Of a stretch of DNA of 64,000 nt, positions 28,569 through 36,915 are shown one piece after another. Under the pieces are notes generated by a model. The model saw only the letters and a program-made list of their open reading frames with translations. It did no database searches and was not told the origin of the DNA. This DNA is from Nocardioides sp. Root1257 (GTDB taxonomy: Bacteria; Actinomycetota; Actinomycetes; Propionibacteriales; Nocardioidaceae): contig NZ_LMDV01000009.1 of the NCBI RefSeq assembly GCF_001425175.1, positions 310,001 through 374,000 of the forward strand. The letters are read 5' to 3'. Within the stretch, counting starts at the first letter, position 1. Each line of letters opens with the position of its first letter. The translations under genes were made by a program, and so were the position numbers.

Positions 28569-29333
28569 TCAGCGCTGGCCCCAGCCGAGGCGGTGCGAGA
28601 CCTCGCCGGCCGCCTCGACGAGCAGTGGCAGGACGTCCGCGACCCGCTCCTCGGAGAGTCGGAACGTCGGCCCGGAGACGCTCATCGAGGCGATCACGTC
28701 GCCGTGCGCGTTGCGGATCGGGGCGGCCGCGGCGGTGAGGCCCTCCTCGAGCTCGTCCATCGCGACGGCGTACCCCTGCTCGCGAACGAGGGCCAGCTCC
28801 TCGCGGAGCTTGCCCTTCTTGGTGATCGTGGTCGGGGTGTAGCGCGAGAGGGTGCCGAGCAGCTCCTGCACCCGGCCGTCGTCCAGACCACTGAGAAGGA
28901 CCTTGCCGTTGCTGGTCGCGTGCAGCGGGATGTGCTGGCCGACCCAGTTGTGCGGCTGGAGCGCGGACGATCCCGCGACCTGGTCGAGGTAGAGGGCCGA
29001 GCTCTCCGAGAGCACGGCGATGTTGACGGTCTCGCCGGTGTCGGCCGCGAGCTGGCGGCAGACGGGCCGCGCCTCCTGCACCAGGTCGAGCCGGGCGGTG
29101 GTCGCGCCCGCGAGGCGCAGGACGCCGACGCCGAGGCGGTAGCGGCCTCGGTCGGACGTCTGCTCGACGAGCCGGTGCGCCTCCAGGGTGCTGACCAGGC
29201 GGAAGGCCGTGCTCTTGTGGACGCCGAGCTCGCCGGCGATCTCGGTGACCCCGGCCTCCCCGACGCGGGCCAGCACCTCGAGGATGGTGAGCGCGCGATC
29301 GACCGACTGGACGCCGGCGCTGCCCTCGCTCAT
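28569..29333 (-). CDS. IclR-family transcriptional regulator (probable regulator of the betaine regulon)
   Basis: 254 residues. It has a winged HTH at the N-terminus (SVDRALTILEVLARVGEAGV then VHKSTAFRLVSTLEAHRLV) and an IclR effector domain with GETVNIAVL and a ligand-pocket region LLSGLDDGRVQEL. The gene is upstream of betB on the same strand and divergent from purU. The shared promoter has the composite operator, so autoregulation is likely. Assignment as the protein that binds all four operators is inference from position and from the palindrome type seen for IclR proteins. The effector could be choline, betaine or dimethylglycine. Confidence 0.88.
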   Translation of the reverse strand: MSEGSAGVQSVDRALTILEVLARVGEAGVTEIAGELGVHKSTAFRLVSTLEAHRLVEQTSDRGRYRLGVGVLRLAGATTARLDLVQEARPVCRQLAADTGETVNIAVLSESSALYLDQVAGSSALQPHNWVGQHIPLHATSNGKVLLSGLDDGRVQELLGTLSRYTPTTITKKGKLREELALVREQGYAVAMDELEEGLTAAAAPIRNAHGDVIASMSVSGPTFRLSEERVADVLPLLVEAAGEVSHRLGWGQR

Positions 29334-29356
29334 AGGCGCAGACTAGCGGAGGGCTT

Positions 29357-29392
29357 GTTGCGTATTACAGACTGCGTTTCGGCCAGCGCAAC
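29357..29392. promoter_or_regulatory. 36-bp composite operator between iclR and purU
   Basis: Two units with 19-bp centre spacing: GTTGCG-N5-CAGACT (29357-29373; only the left half matches) and GTTTCG-N5-CGCAAC (29376-29392; one mismatch). The outer halves of the 36 bp are perfect GTTGCG and CGCAAC. It is 18 nt from the purU start and 23 nt from the iclR start. Confidence 0.65.
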
Positions 29393-29410
29393 GACTCATA
29401 AGGTGGTCCC

Positions 29411-30289
29411 GTGCCCAACCTCGCCACTCCGACCGTCGCCGCGGGGGACTACGTCCTCATCCTCTCCTGCCCGGACCGGCCCGGCATCGTGCACGCCGTC
29501 TCGGGCTTCCTGGTCGCGCACGGCGGCAACATCGTCGAGAGCCAGCAGTTCGGCGACCGCCTGACCGACCGCTTCTTCATGCGCATCGACTTCGAGGTGC
29601 CAGGCCCGAGCGAGGCGGGCGCCCTCCGGGAGGCGTTCGCGCCGGTGGCCGAGGAGTTCGAGATGCGCTTCGAGCTCTGGGACGCGAGGGCGCCGTACCG
29701 CACCCTGATCATGGTCTCCAAGCACCTCCACTGCCTCAACGACCTGCTCTTCCGGGCCAGCACCGGCTCGCTCCAGATCGACATCCCCGCCGTCGTCTCC
29801 AACCACCCGGACGCCGGCGCGCTCGCCGCGTCGTACGGCGTCCCCTTCCACCACGTGCCGGTCACGCCGGACACGAAGCCCGAGGCCGAGGCCGAGCTGA
29901 TGCGGCTGGTCGACTCGTACGGCGTGCACCTGGTCGTCCTCGCCCGCTACATGCAGGTGCTGTCCGACGACCTGTGCCGGTCGCTGTCGGGCCGCGCGAT
30001 CAACATCCACCACTCGTTCCTGCCGAGCTTCAAGGGCGCCAAGCCCTACCACCAGGCCTTCGACCGCGGCGTGAAGCTCGTCGGCGCGACCGCCCACTAC
30101 GTCACCGGCGACCTCGACGAGGGCCCGATCATCGAGCAGGACGTGATGCGCGTCGACCACGGCTACGACCAGGACCAGCTGGTCTCCGCCGGCCGCGACG
30201 TCGAGGCCCAGGTCCTCTCCCGCGCCGTCCGCTGGCACTCCCAGTCGCGGGTGCTGCTCAACGGCGCCCGCACCGTCGTCTTCCGCTAG
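29411..30289 (+). CDS. purU: Formyltetrahydrofolate deformylase
   Basis: 292 residues. It has an N-terminal ACT domain (residues 12-90, LILSCPDRPGIVHAVSGFLV) and a C-terminal formyl-transferase fold with the catalytic segment INIHHSFLPSFKGAKPYHQA and GDLDEGPIIEQDV. It hydrolyses 10-formyl-THF to formate and THF. Near catabolic demethylases this recycles folate overloaded with one-carbon units. Start GTG 29411 with AAGGTGG upstream. The promoter contains the composite operator, so it should respond with the betaine genes. Confidence 0.9.
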   Translation: MPNLATPTVAAGDYVLILSCPDRPGIVHAVSGFLVAHGGNIVESQQFGDRLTDRFFMRIDFEVPGPSEAGALREAFAPVAEEFEMRFELWDARAPYRTLIMVSKHLHCLNDLLFRASTGSLQIDIPAVVSNHPDAGALAASYGVPFHHVPVTPDTKPEAEAELMRLVDSYGVHLVVLARYMQVLSDDLCRSLSGRAINIHHSFLPSFKGAKPYHQAFDRGVKLVGATAHYVTGDLDEGPIIEQDVMRVDHGYDQDQLVSAGRDVEAQVLSRAVRWHSQSRVLLNGARTVVFR

Positions 30290-30292
30290 CCG

Positions 30293-31732
30293 TCAGTCGC
30301 CCAGCTCCGCCCGACGCCGTACGACGTAGGCCTCGAGCGCCTCGCGGATCGCCTCGTCGAGGGGCGGCTGCTCGTACTCGTCGAGCCTCTTCTTGTAGAT
30401 GTCCGCGGCGCGGGCGGCGGTGTCCTTGGCGCCGCCCCGCATCCAGCGCTCGTAGTTGTCCGACGAGTTGAGGAACGGGCGGTAGAAGCAGGTACGGAAG
30501 CGCTCCATCGTGTGCATGGCTCCGAGGAAGTGGCCGCCGTGGCCGACCTCCTCGTGCGCACCGAAGGCCATCGAGTCCTCGTCGATCTCCAGCGGGGTGA
30601 ACTCGTGCTGGAGCATCTCGACCAGCTGGGCGTCGATGACGAACTTCTCGAAGCCGGCGACCAGGCCGCCCTCGAGCCAGCCGGCGGAGTGCATGACGAA
30701 GTTCGCGCCGGCCAGGAAGGTCGGCATCATCGTCATCAGCGCCTCGTAGCCGGCCTGCGCGTCGGGCACCTGCGAGGACGTGAGCCCGCCGCCGGTGCGG
30801 AAGGGCAGCCCGAAGTGCCGCGCGATCTGGCCCGTGCAGAGCAGCCCGATGCCCGACTCCGGGGTGCCGAAGGTCGGCGAGCCGGACTGCATGTCGATGT
30901 TGGAGAGGAACGACCCGAACACCACCGGGCAGCCGGGCCGGATCAGCTGGGAGAGCGCGATCCCCGACAGCGCCTCGACGATCTGCTGGACCAGGGCGGC
31001 CGGGATCGTCACCGGGGACATCGCGCCCATCAGGATGAACGGCGTCAGGATCACGGGCTGGTTGGCCGAGGAGTACTCGAACTGCGCCTCGAGCATCCGG
31101 TCGTCCCAGCGCAGCGGCGAGTTGCAGTTGATCAGCGAGATCAGGGCGGGGGTCTGCTCGATCGACTCCCGGGAGCCGAAGAGGATCTCGGTCATCGCGA
31201 TCGTGTCCGCGGCGTTGACGCCGGAGACCACGTTGCCCATGTAGATCTTGTCCGTCAGCGTCTGGAGCGCGTAGGTCATGTCGAGGTGCCGGCTGTCGAG
31301 CGGCGTGTCGTTGGGCTCCGTGATCACGCCTCCGGCGGAGTCGAGCACCGAGAAGCTCTGGGCGAGGCGGGTGAAGTTCTTGAAGTCGTCCATCGTCCCG
31401 TCGCGGCGGACCTCACCGTCGCGGACGAACGGCGGGCCGTAGACCCCGCTGAACACCATCGAGTCGCCGCCGACGTGCACCGAGTTCGCGGGGTTGCGGG
31501 CCTGGAGGTCGAACTCACGCGGCGCCTTGGCCACCTGCTCGAGCACCCAGTCAGGGTCGAGGAAGGCCGTCTTGTCCTCCACACGCTGACCGGCCGCGCG
31601 GAAGAGGTCGAGCGCCCGGTCGTCCATGAACTCGACGCCGATCTCGGTCATCAGCCGGCGCCAGCCGCGGTCGAGCGTGGCCATCGCGTCCTCGGACAGC
31701 ACCTCGTAGCGCGGCATCTGGTTGCGGAACAT
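30293..31732 (-). CDS. Non-pyrrolysine trimethylamine methyltransferase (MttB) family protein, probable glycine betaine:corrinoid methyltransferase
   Basis: 479-residue member of the MttB superfamily, which transfers a methyl group from a quaternary or tertiary amine to Co(I) of a corrinoid protein. The family body is clear (MGNVVSGVNAADTIAMTEIL, INCNSPLRWDDRM, VILTPFILMGAMSPVTIPAA, GLPFRTGGGLTSSQVPDAQA). There is no in-frame UAG, so it belongs with MtgB-like non-Pyl enzymes. Upstream betaine synthesis and downstream DMG dehydrogenase make glycine betaine the best substrate guess; carnitine, proline betaine or other amines are possible. It is divergent from iclR2 and the corrinoid operon and convergent with purU, 3 nt apart. 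Confidence 0.85.
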   Translation of the reverse strand: MFRNQMPRYEVLSEDAMATLDRGWRRLMTEIGVEFMDDRALDLFRAAGQRVEDKTAFLDPDWVLEQVAKAPREFDLQARNPANSVHVGGDSMVFSGVYGPPFVRDGEVRRDGTMDDFKNFTRLAQSFSVLDSAGGVITEPNDTPLDSRHLDMTYALQTLTDKIYMGNVVSGVNAADTIAMTEILFGSRESIEQTPALISLINCNSPLRWDDRMLEAQFEYSSANQPVILTPFILMGAMSPVTIPAALVQQIVEALSGIALSQLIRPGCPVVFGSFLSNIDMQSGSPTFGTPESGIGLLCTGQIARHFGLPFRTGGGLTSSQVPDAQAGYEALMTMMPTFLAGANFVMHSAGWLEGGLVAGFEKFVIDAQLVEMLQHEFTPLEIDEDSMAFGAHEEVGHGGHFLGAMHTMERFRTCFYRPFLNSSDNYERWMRGGAKDTAARAADIYKKRLDEYEQPPLDEAIREALEAYVVRRRAELGD

Positions 31733-31757
31733 CGGTCCTCCTGCCTAACCTCATCAT

Positions 31758-31785
31758 GTGGGACCAGAGTTCCACATCATGGAAC
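31758..31785. promoter_or_regulatory. Palindromic operator between mttB-family gene and second iclR
   Basis: GTTCCACATCATGGAAC (31769-31785) is a perfect 6-5-6 palindrome. It overlaps a second imperfect one (GTGGGA at 31758 facing TTCCAC at 31770). The 78-bp divergent promoter contains nothing else notable. The half-site differs from the GTTGCG operator, which implies a different IclR protein. Confidence 0.65.
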
Positions 31786-31810
31786 CTCACGGAAGCGCAG
31801 AGCGGAAGCC

Positions 31811-32574
31811 ATGGCTGAGGCAAGCACCGGAACGCAGGCGGTCGACCGGGCCGCCCAGCTGGTGTCGACCGTCGTGCACGCCGACGCACCCCTCTCCTTC
31901 GCCGACCTCCAGGAGGCCAGCGGCCTCGCGAAGTCGACGACCTCGCGGATGCTCACCGCCCTCGAGCGCACCGGCCTGGTCGAGCGCGACGCCTCCGGGT
32001 CGTACGTCGCAGGCTCGCTCTTCTGGCTGTACGCCGCCCGCCACGACCCGTGGGAGGAGCTGGTCCGCCTGGCCCGCCCCGCGATGGAGCGCATCGGCGA
32101 CGACACCCACGAGACCGTCCACCTGAGCGTCACCCGGGGCGAGAAGGTCGTGCAGGTCGCCCAGGTCGACTCCCGCTACCTGCTCGGCACCCGGGACTGG
32201 ACGGAGATCGAGGTGCCCGCGCACACCTCGGCGCTCGGCAAGGTCTTCTACGCGTGGGGCGCCCTGCCCGTGCCGGTCGGTCCGCTGGAGGCGCTGACCG
32301 ACGACACCCTGACCACGCCCGAGTCGCTGCGTCGCGACGGCATCGCCACGCGCAGGCGCGGCTGGGCGATCACCCACGACGAGCTCGAGGTCGGCCTCAC
32401 CGGCATCGCCGTACCCGTCCAGGGTCCGCGCGGTGACGTGGTCGCAGCACTCGGCGTCTCGGGACCCACCACACGACTCGAGGCCAGCCTCGAGGAGATC
32501 GGCAAGCACCTGTCGTCCCACGCCGCGCAGCTCTCCCAGCTGCTGCGCGGCCGAGCACCCAAGGAGGGTGTGGC

Positions 32575-32578
<4 letters not shown>
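31811..32578 (+). CDS. IclR-family transcriptional regulator of the corrinoid operon
   Basis: 255 residues. The N-terminal winged HTH is GTQAVDRAAQLVSTVVHADA then GLAKSTTSRMLTALERTGLV; the effector domain is about 75-250 with ETVHLSVTRGEKVVQVAQVD and AALGVSGPTTRL. The ATG at 31811 was chosen for position after the operator and for the standard family start. Its stop overlaps the start of the corrinoid protein gene by 4 bp, so the regulator is the first gene of the methyl-transfer operon, and it faces the mttB-family gene across the palindrome. It probably controls both directions. Confidence 0.85.
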
Positions 32579-33236
<658 letters not shown>

Positions 33237-33240
<4 letters not shown>

Positions 33241-34103
33241 CGCACGAGACGGTCCTGCGCGGCACCGGGTCCGAGGTCGTCATCGGTCACGGCCGGCGCT
33301 TCTGCCTGATCGGCGAGCGGATCAACCCGACCGGCCGCCGGATCTTCCAGGAGCAGCTGCGCGCCGGTGACCTCTCCGCGATCGAGCGCGACGTGCAGGC
33401 CCAGGTCGAGGGCGGCGCCGACGTCCTCGACGTCAACATGGGCGTGCCACTGACCGACGAGGCCGACCTGCTCGCGCGCGCGATCCAGCTGGTGCAGAGC
33501 CGCACCGACAAGCCGATCTGCATCGACTCCTCGGTCATCGAGGCGCTCGAGGCCGGCCTCGCGGTCTACCAGGGCCGCGCCCTCGTCAACTCGGTCACCG
33601 CCGAGGACGACCGGCTCGCCGCCATCCTCCCGCTGGTCAAGAAGTACGACGCAGCGATCATCGCGCTGCCCAACGACCACGACGAGATCCCGATGGAGGC
33701 CGACAAGCGCCTCGACCTGACGGCCAAGATCATCCGGGTCGCCACCGAGGAGTACGGCATCGCGGCCGCCGACATCGTGATCGACCCGCTCGCGATGCCG
33801 ATCGGCGCCGACACCACCACCGCCCTGGTGACCTTCGAGACCATGCGCCGGATCCGCGACGAGTTCGGGGTCAACATGACCTGCGGTGCGTCCAACACCT
33901 CGTTCGGCATGCCCGACCGGCACACCCTCGGCGCCGCCTGGCTCCCGATGGCGATGACGGCCGGCCTGACCAGCGCGATCATGGACACCCGGACTCCGCA
34001 GATCGTCGAGGCGGTCAAGGCCGCCGACGTGTTCCTCGACCACGACGAGTGGGGCATGGCCTGGATCGCGGCGCACCGCGCGAAGGCCGCAGCCACGGCA
34101 TGA
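33237..34103 (+). CDS. Methyltetrahydrofolate:corrinoid methyltransferase (pterin-binding, MtgA/AcsE-like)
   Basis: 288-residue TIM-barrel pterin-binding protein. Motifs: LIGERINPTGRRIFQEQL at the first strand, EGGADVLDVNMGVPLTDEAD, PICIDSSVIEALEAGL, and NMTCGASNTSFGMPDR with the Asn that contacts N5 of the folate. It moves the methyl group from methyl-cobalamin to THF, giving 5-methyl-THF, or the reverse. No homocysteine or activation domain is attached, which separates it from MetH. It overlaps the corrinoid gene by 4 bp. A 67-nt gap with a hairpin follows before the activator gene. Confidence 0.9.
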
Positions 34104-34106
34104 GCA

Positions 34107-34163
34107 CCCCACGAAGTTCTGGTCTTCCCCCGCTTCGCTCCTCCAGCCCACAACTTCGCGGGG
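34107..34163 (+). other. Hairpin between methyltransferase and activator genes
   Basis: Arms CCCCACGAAGTT (34107-34118) and AACTTCGCGGGG (34152-34163) pair at 11 of 12 positions around a 33-nt loop. It lies within the operon, immediately before the activator start. It may attenuate transcription or protect the upstream message and so lower activator output, which would suit a catalytic repair protein. Confidence 0.5.
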
Positions 34164-34170
34164 ACCCCGC

Positions 34171-36018
34171 ATGAACGACGGCACCGGTCGCGTCGACCTG
34201 AGCTTCACCGTCGAGGAGGCCCAGCGCACCGTGCGCGTGCCGCCGGGCGTCACCGTGTTCGACGCGGCGTCGTGGAACGGCATCGCGATCGACTCCACCT
34301 GCGGCGGCCACGGCACCTGCCACAAGTGCAAGGTGCGCGTGGAGGGCAGCACGCCCATCACGCGCCACGACCTGAAGACGTTCACCCGCGACCAGCTCGA
34401 CGAGGGCTGGCGGCTGGCCTGCCTCGTGAACGCGACCCGCGACCTGGCCGTCGACGTGCCCCCGCTCACCACGCGCCCCAAGGCCGCGACCGTCGGCGTC
34501 GGTCGCCAGGTGATCCTGCGACCCGCGATCCAGAAGCGGTACGTCGAGCTCGACGAGCCCACGCTCGCCGACCAGCGCACCGACCTCGACCGGCTGCTGG
34601 CCGCGATCGACGACCTCGAGCCGGTCGCCGACCTGCACGTCCTCCGCCGGCTGCCGACCGTGCTGCGTGCCGCCGACTTCAAGGTCACGGCGGTCATCGT
34701 CGACGAGGCGCTCGTCGACGTCGAGCCGGGTGACACCACGACCGCGCAGTACGCGATCGCCTTCGACCTCGGCACCACCACCGTCGTCGCGACGCTGCTC
34801 GACGTCGCCACGGGCACGCCGGTCGCCGTGGCGTCGATGCTCAACCGGCAGCAGCCGTTCGGCGGCGACGTGATCACCCGGATCAGCGCCACCATGATGG
34901 ATCCCGACGCGCTCGGCCGCCTGCAGGTCGCGGCCTCGGAGTCCCTGTCCACGCTGGCGATCCAGGTCTGCACCGAGGGAGGGGTCGACCCCGCCCACGT
35001 CTACGAGGTCGCGATCGCAGGCAACGCGACGATGACGGCGCTGCTCCTCGGCATCGACCCGGAGCCGCTGGGCGTGGCGCCGTTCATCATGTCGTCGCCC
35101 CAGCCGCCCGACGTGCTCGCCTCGGAGATCGGCCTGAGCCTCCACCCGCGTGCCCGCGCCACGCTCTTCCCCGCGCTCGGGGCCTACGTCGGCGGCGACA
35201 TCGTCGCCGGGATGCTGGCCTCCGGCATGGACCGCGACAAGCGCACCCGGCTCTTCATCGACGTCGGCACCAACTGCGAGATCGTGCTCAGCGACGGCGA
35301 CCGGATCCTCTCGACGGCAGCGCCCGCGGGCCCGGCGTTCGAGGGTGGCGCGATCCGCTGCGGCATGCGCGCCGCCGACGGCGCGATCGAGGTCGTGAAG
35401 ATGGGCGACAGCGACAACCCCGTCGAGCTCGGCGTCATCGGCGACGTCGAGCCGAAGGGTCTGTGCGGCTCCGGCCTCGTCGACGCGGTCGCCGAGCTGG
35501 TCAAGGTCGGGCTGCTCGACGCGTCGGGTCGCTACGTGCCCGAGGAGGTCGCCAAGGAGGTCGCGCCCGCGCTCGCCGACCGGCTCACGATGATCGGCCA
35601 GGAGCGGGTCTTCGTCCTGCACCGGCCGAGTCCCGGCGCCGAGCCGGAGGACTGCGTCGTGCTCTCGCAGCGCGACGTTCGCGAGCTCCAGTTCGCGAAG
35701 GCAGCCATCTCGACCGGCTGGTCGCTGCTCCTCGAGGAGCTCGGCCTGGAGCACCGTGACGTCCAGCAGGTGCTGCTCGCCGGCTCGTTCGGCAGCTACC
35801 TGTCGGCCGCCTCCGCCGTCCGCATCGGACTGGTGCCGAAGCTCCCCGTGCTGCGCATCGTCGCCGCCGGCAACGTGGCCGGCGAGGGCGCGAAGATGGC
35901 GCTGCTCTCGGTGCGCGAGCGGGCCGGCGCCCGGGCGCTGCTGGAGGAGGTGACGTATGTCGAGCTCTCCGACCGCCCCGAGTTCAACGACCGCTTCGTC
36001 GACCAGCTCGGGTTCTAG
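34171..36018 (+). CDS. Corrinoid activation protein, RACo-like ASKHA ATPase with [2Fe-2S] domain (DUF4445)
   Basis: 615 residues. The N-terminal plant-type ferredoxin domain has Cys44-x5-Cys50-x2-Cys53-x30-Cys84, the exact spacing for a [2Fe-2S] cluster. A linker follows, then an ASKHA ATPase-like region (about 190-600) with AFDLGTTTVVATLLDVATG and FIDVGTNCEIVLSDG as phosphate-binding loops, and GLCGSGLVDAVAELV and VLLAGSFGSYLSAA. Such proteins use ATP to reduce adventitiously oxidised Co(II) to Co(I). It is fourth in the iclR2-corrinoid-methyltransferase operon. The 3' end overlaps the DUF1638 gene. Confidence 0.9.
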   Translation: MNDGTGRVDLSFTVEEAQRTVRVPPGVTVFDAASWNGIAIDSTCGGHGTCHKCKVRVEGSTPITRHDLKTFTRDQLDEGWRLACLVNATRDLAVDVPPLTTRPKAATVGVGRQVILRPAIQKRYVELDEPTLADQRTDLDRLLAAIDDLEPVADLHVLRRLPTVLRAADFKVTAVIVDEALVDVEPGDTTTAQYAIAFDLGTTTVVATLLDVATGTPVAVASMLNRQQPFGGDVITRISATMMDPDALGRLQVAASESLSTLAIQVCTEGGVDPAHVYEVAIAGNATMTALLLGIDPEPLGVAPFIMSSPQPPDVLASEIGLSLHPRARATLFPALGAYVGGDIVAGMLASGMDRDKRTRLFIDVGTNCEIVLSDGDRILSTAAPAGPAFEGGAIRCGMRAADGAIEVVKMGDSDNPVELGVIGDVEPKGLCGSGLVDAVAELVKVGLLDASGRYVPEEVAKEVAPALADRLTMIGQERVFVLHRPSPGAEPEDCVVLSQRDVRELQFAKAAISTGWSLLLEELGLEHRDVQQVLLAGSFGSYLSAASAVRIGLVPKLPVLRIVAAGNVAGEGAKMALLSVRERAGARALLEEVTYVELSDRPEFNDRFVDQLGF

Positions 36019-36598
36019 GACCGCGCTCATCGCCTGCGGCGCGATCGCCCAGCCCTGCAAGGAGATCGCCGACCGGCACCACTGGCCCGTCGACGTGCAC
36101 CCGCTACCTCCGCTGCTGCACAACCAGCCCCACCTGATCGCCGCGGAGGTTCGCCGGCTCGCACGCGACCTCGCCCCGTCGTACGACACCGTGGCGGTCG
36201 GGTACGCCGACTGCGGCACCTACGGTGCCCTCGACGCGGTCTGCGAGGAGCTCGGCCTGGCGCGGCTGCCCGGGCTGCACTGCTACGACGTGTTCGCTGG
36301 TGCCTCGCGGATCGAGGAGTTCTTCGCCGACCAGCCCGGCACCTACCTGCTGACCGACTTCCTGGTGCGGTCCTTCGCGCGCACGGTGATCCAGGAGCTC
36401 GGCCTCGACCGGCACCCCGACCTGCGCGACACCTACTTCGGCCACTACACGCGGGTCGTCTGGCTCGCCCAGCAGCCGGACGACGAGCTGCGCGCGCTGG
36501 CCGAGGACGCCGCCGCGCGGATCGGGCTGCCGCTCACCGTCGTCGAGACCGGCGACGCGCGACTGGAGGCGGCGCTGGCGGCCCTGGTCGGGTCGTGA
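35957..36598 (+). CDS. DUF1638 family protein
   Basis: Up to 213 residues. The recognisable family domain begins at about residue 22 with RTALIACGAIAQPCKEI, and continues with VAVGYADCGTYGALDAVCEE, HCYDVFAGASRIEEFF and TYLLTDFLVRSF. Three conserved Cys (CGA, PCK, DCG) and His residues suggest metal or cobalamin handling, but no function is established. The only start codon in frame is the ATG at 35957, so the gene overlaps the activator gene by 62 nt. In other organisms I recall this family near methylamine and MttB genes, and the position here agrees. Confidence 0.75.
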   Translation: MSSSPTAPSSTTASSTSSGSRTALIACGAIAQPCKEIADRHHWPVDVHPLPPLLHNQPHLIAAEVRRLARDLAPSYDTVAVGYADCGTYGALDAVCEELGLARLPGLHCYDVFAGASRIEEFFADQPGTYLLTDFLVRSFARTVIQELGLDRHPDLRDTYFGHYTRVVWLAQQPDDELRALAEDAAARIGLPLTVVETGDARLEAALAALVGS

Positions 36599-36635
36599 TG
36601 CCGGGTGCGCCACGGCGCCCCGCCGGCACCACGAC

Positions 36636-36764
36636 TCACATGTCGAAGTCGGTGCCTGCCAGGACGGCGATCCCGAAGACCCCGACCAAGAAGACCAGGC
36701 ACAGCAGCGGCGTACCGATGATCAGCACCACCAGCGTCCAGAAGACGTTGAGGTTGAGGTTCAC
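36636..36764 (-). CDS. Possible 42-aa single-pass membrane protein
   Basis: Reading on the minus strand from GTG 36764 gives a polar start (NLNLN), a hydrophobic stretch of about 32 residues, and a short end GTDFDM before TGA. A membrane peptide this regular is more than a random frame would usually give, but the ribosome site is weak and no homologue is known to me. It lies between the DUF1638 stop and the large palindrome, with nothing else in this 317-nt gap. Confidence 0.35.
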   Translation of the reverse strand: MNLNLNVFWTLVVLIIGTPLLCLVFLVGVFGIAVLAGTDFDM

Positions 36765-36833
36765 GGATGGAGCGTAGCCGCGTCGGCTGATGCGCGAGGG
36801 CGATCGCCCGGTGGCCGGGTCGAGGTGCCACTT

Positions 36834-36903
36834 GTAACGCCGGGTTATTCACTGTTCCCACCCGGTTGCAACCCCGTGGGAACAGTCCGTAACCCGGCGT
36901 TAC
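36834..36903. terminator. 70-nt nested palindrome between convergent corrinoid operon and metF
   Basis: Outer arms GTAACGCCGGGTTA (36834-36847) and TAACCCGGCGTTAC (36890-36903) pair perfectly. Inner arms CTGTTCCCAC (36852-36861) and GTGGGAACAG (36876-36885) pair perfectly. The central GGTTGCAACC (36864-36873) is self-complementary. It lies 13 nt beyond the metF stop and is best read as a bidirectional terminator, although its regularity is unusual. Confidence 0.7.
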
Positions 36904-36915
36904 AGCAACCGGCCG

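Noticed and set aside
30293..31732. Pyrrolysine use in the MttB-family protein
   Set aside because: The frame is open with no internal TAG, and no pyl genes or tRNA-Pyl are seen in the window. The TAG that ends etfA (16745-16747), with open frame beyond it, is a normal stop; the following GTG starts a recognisable PLDc_N protein.
31733..31810. Cobalamin riboswitch ahead of the corrinoid operon
   Set aside because: The leader is only 78 bp and filled by the IclR palindrome, too short for a B12 riboswitch.
36595..36777. Plus-strand 60-codon frame over the same gap as the possible membrane peptide
   Set aside because: The translation is low-complexity basic sequence with no hydrophobic or conserved pattern, and its start overlaps the end of the DUF1638 gene without a ribosome site.
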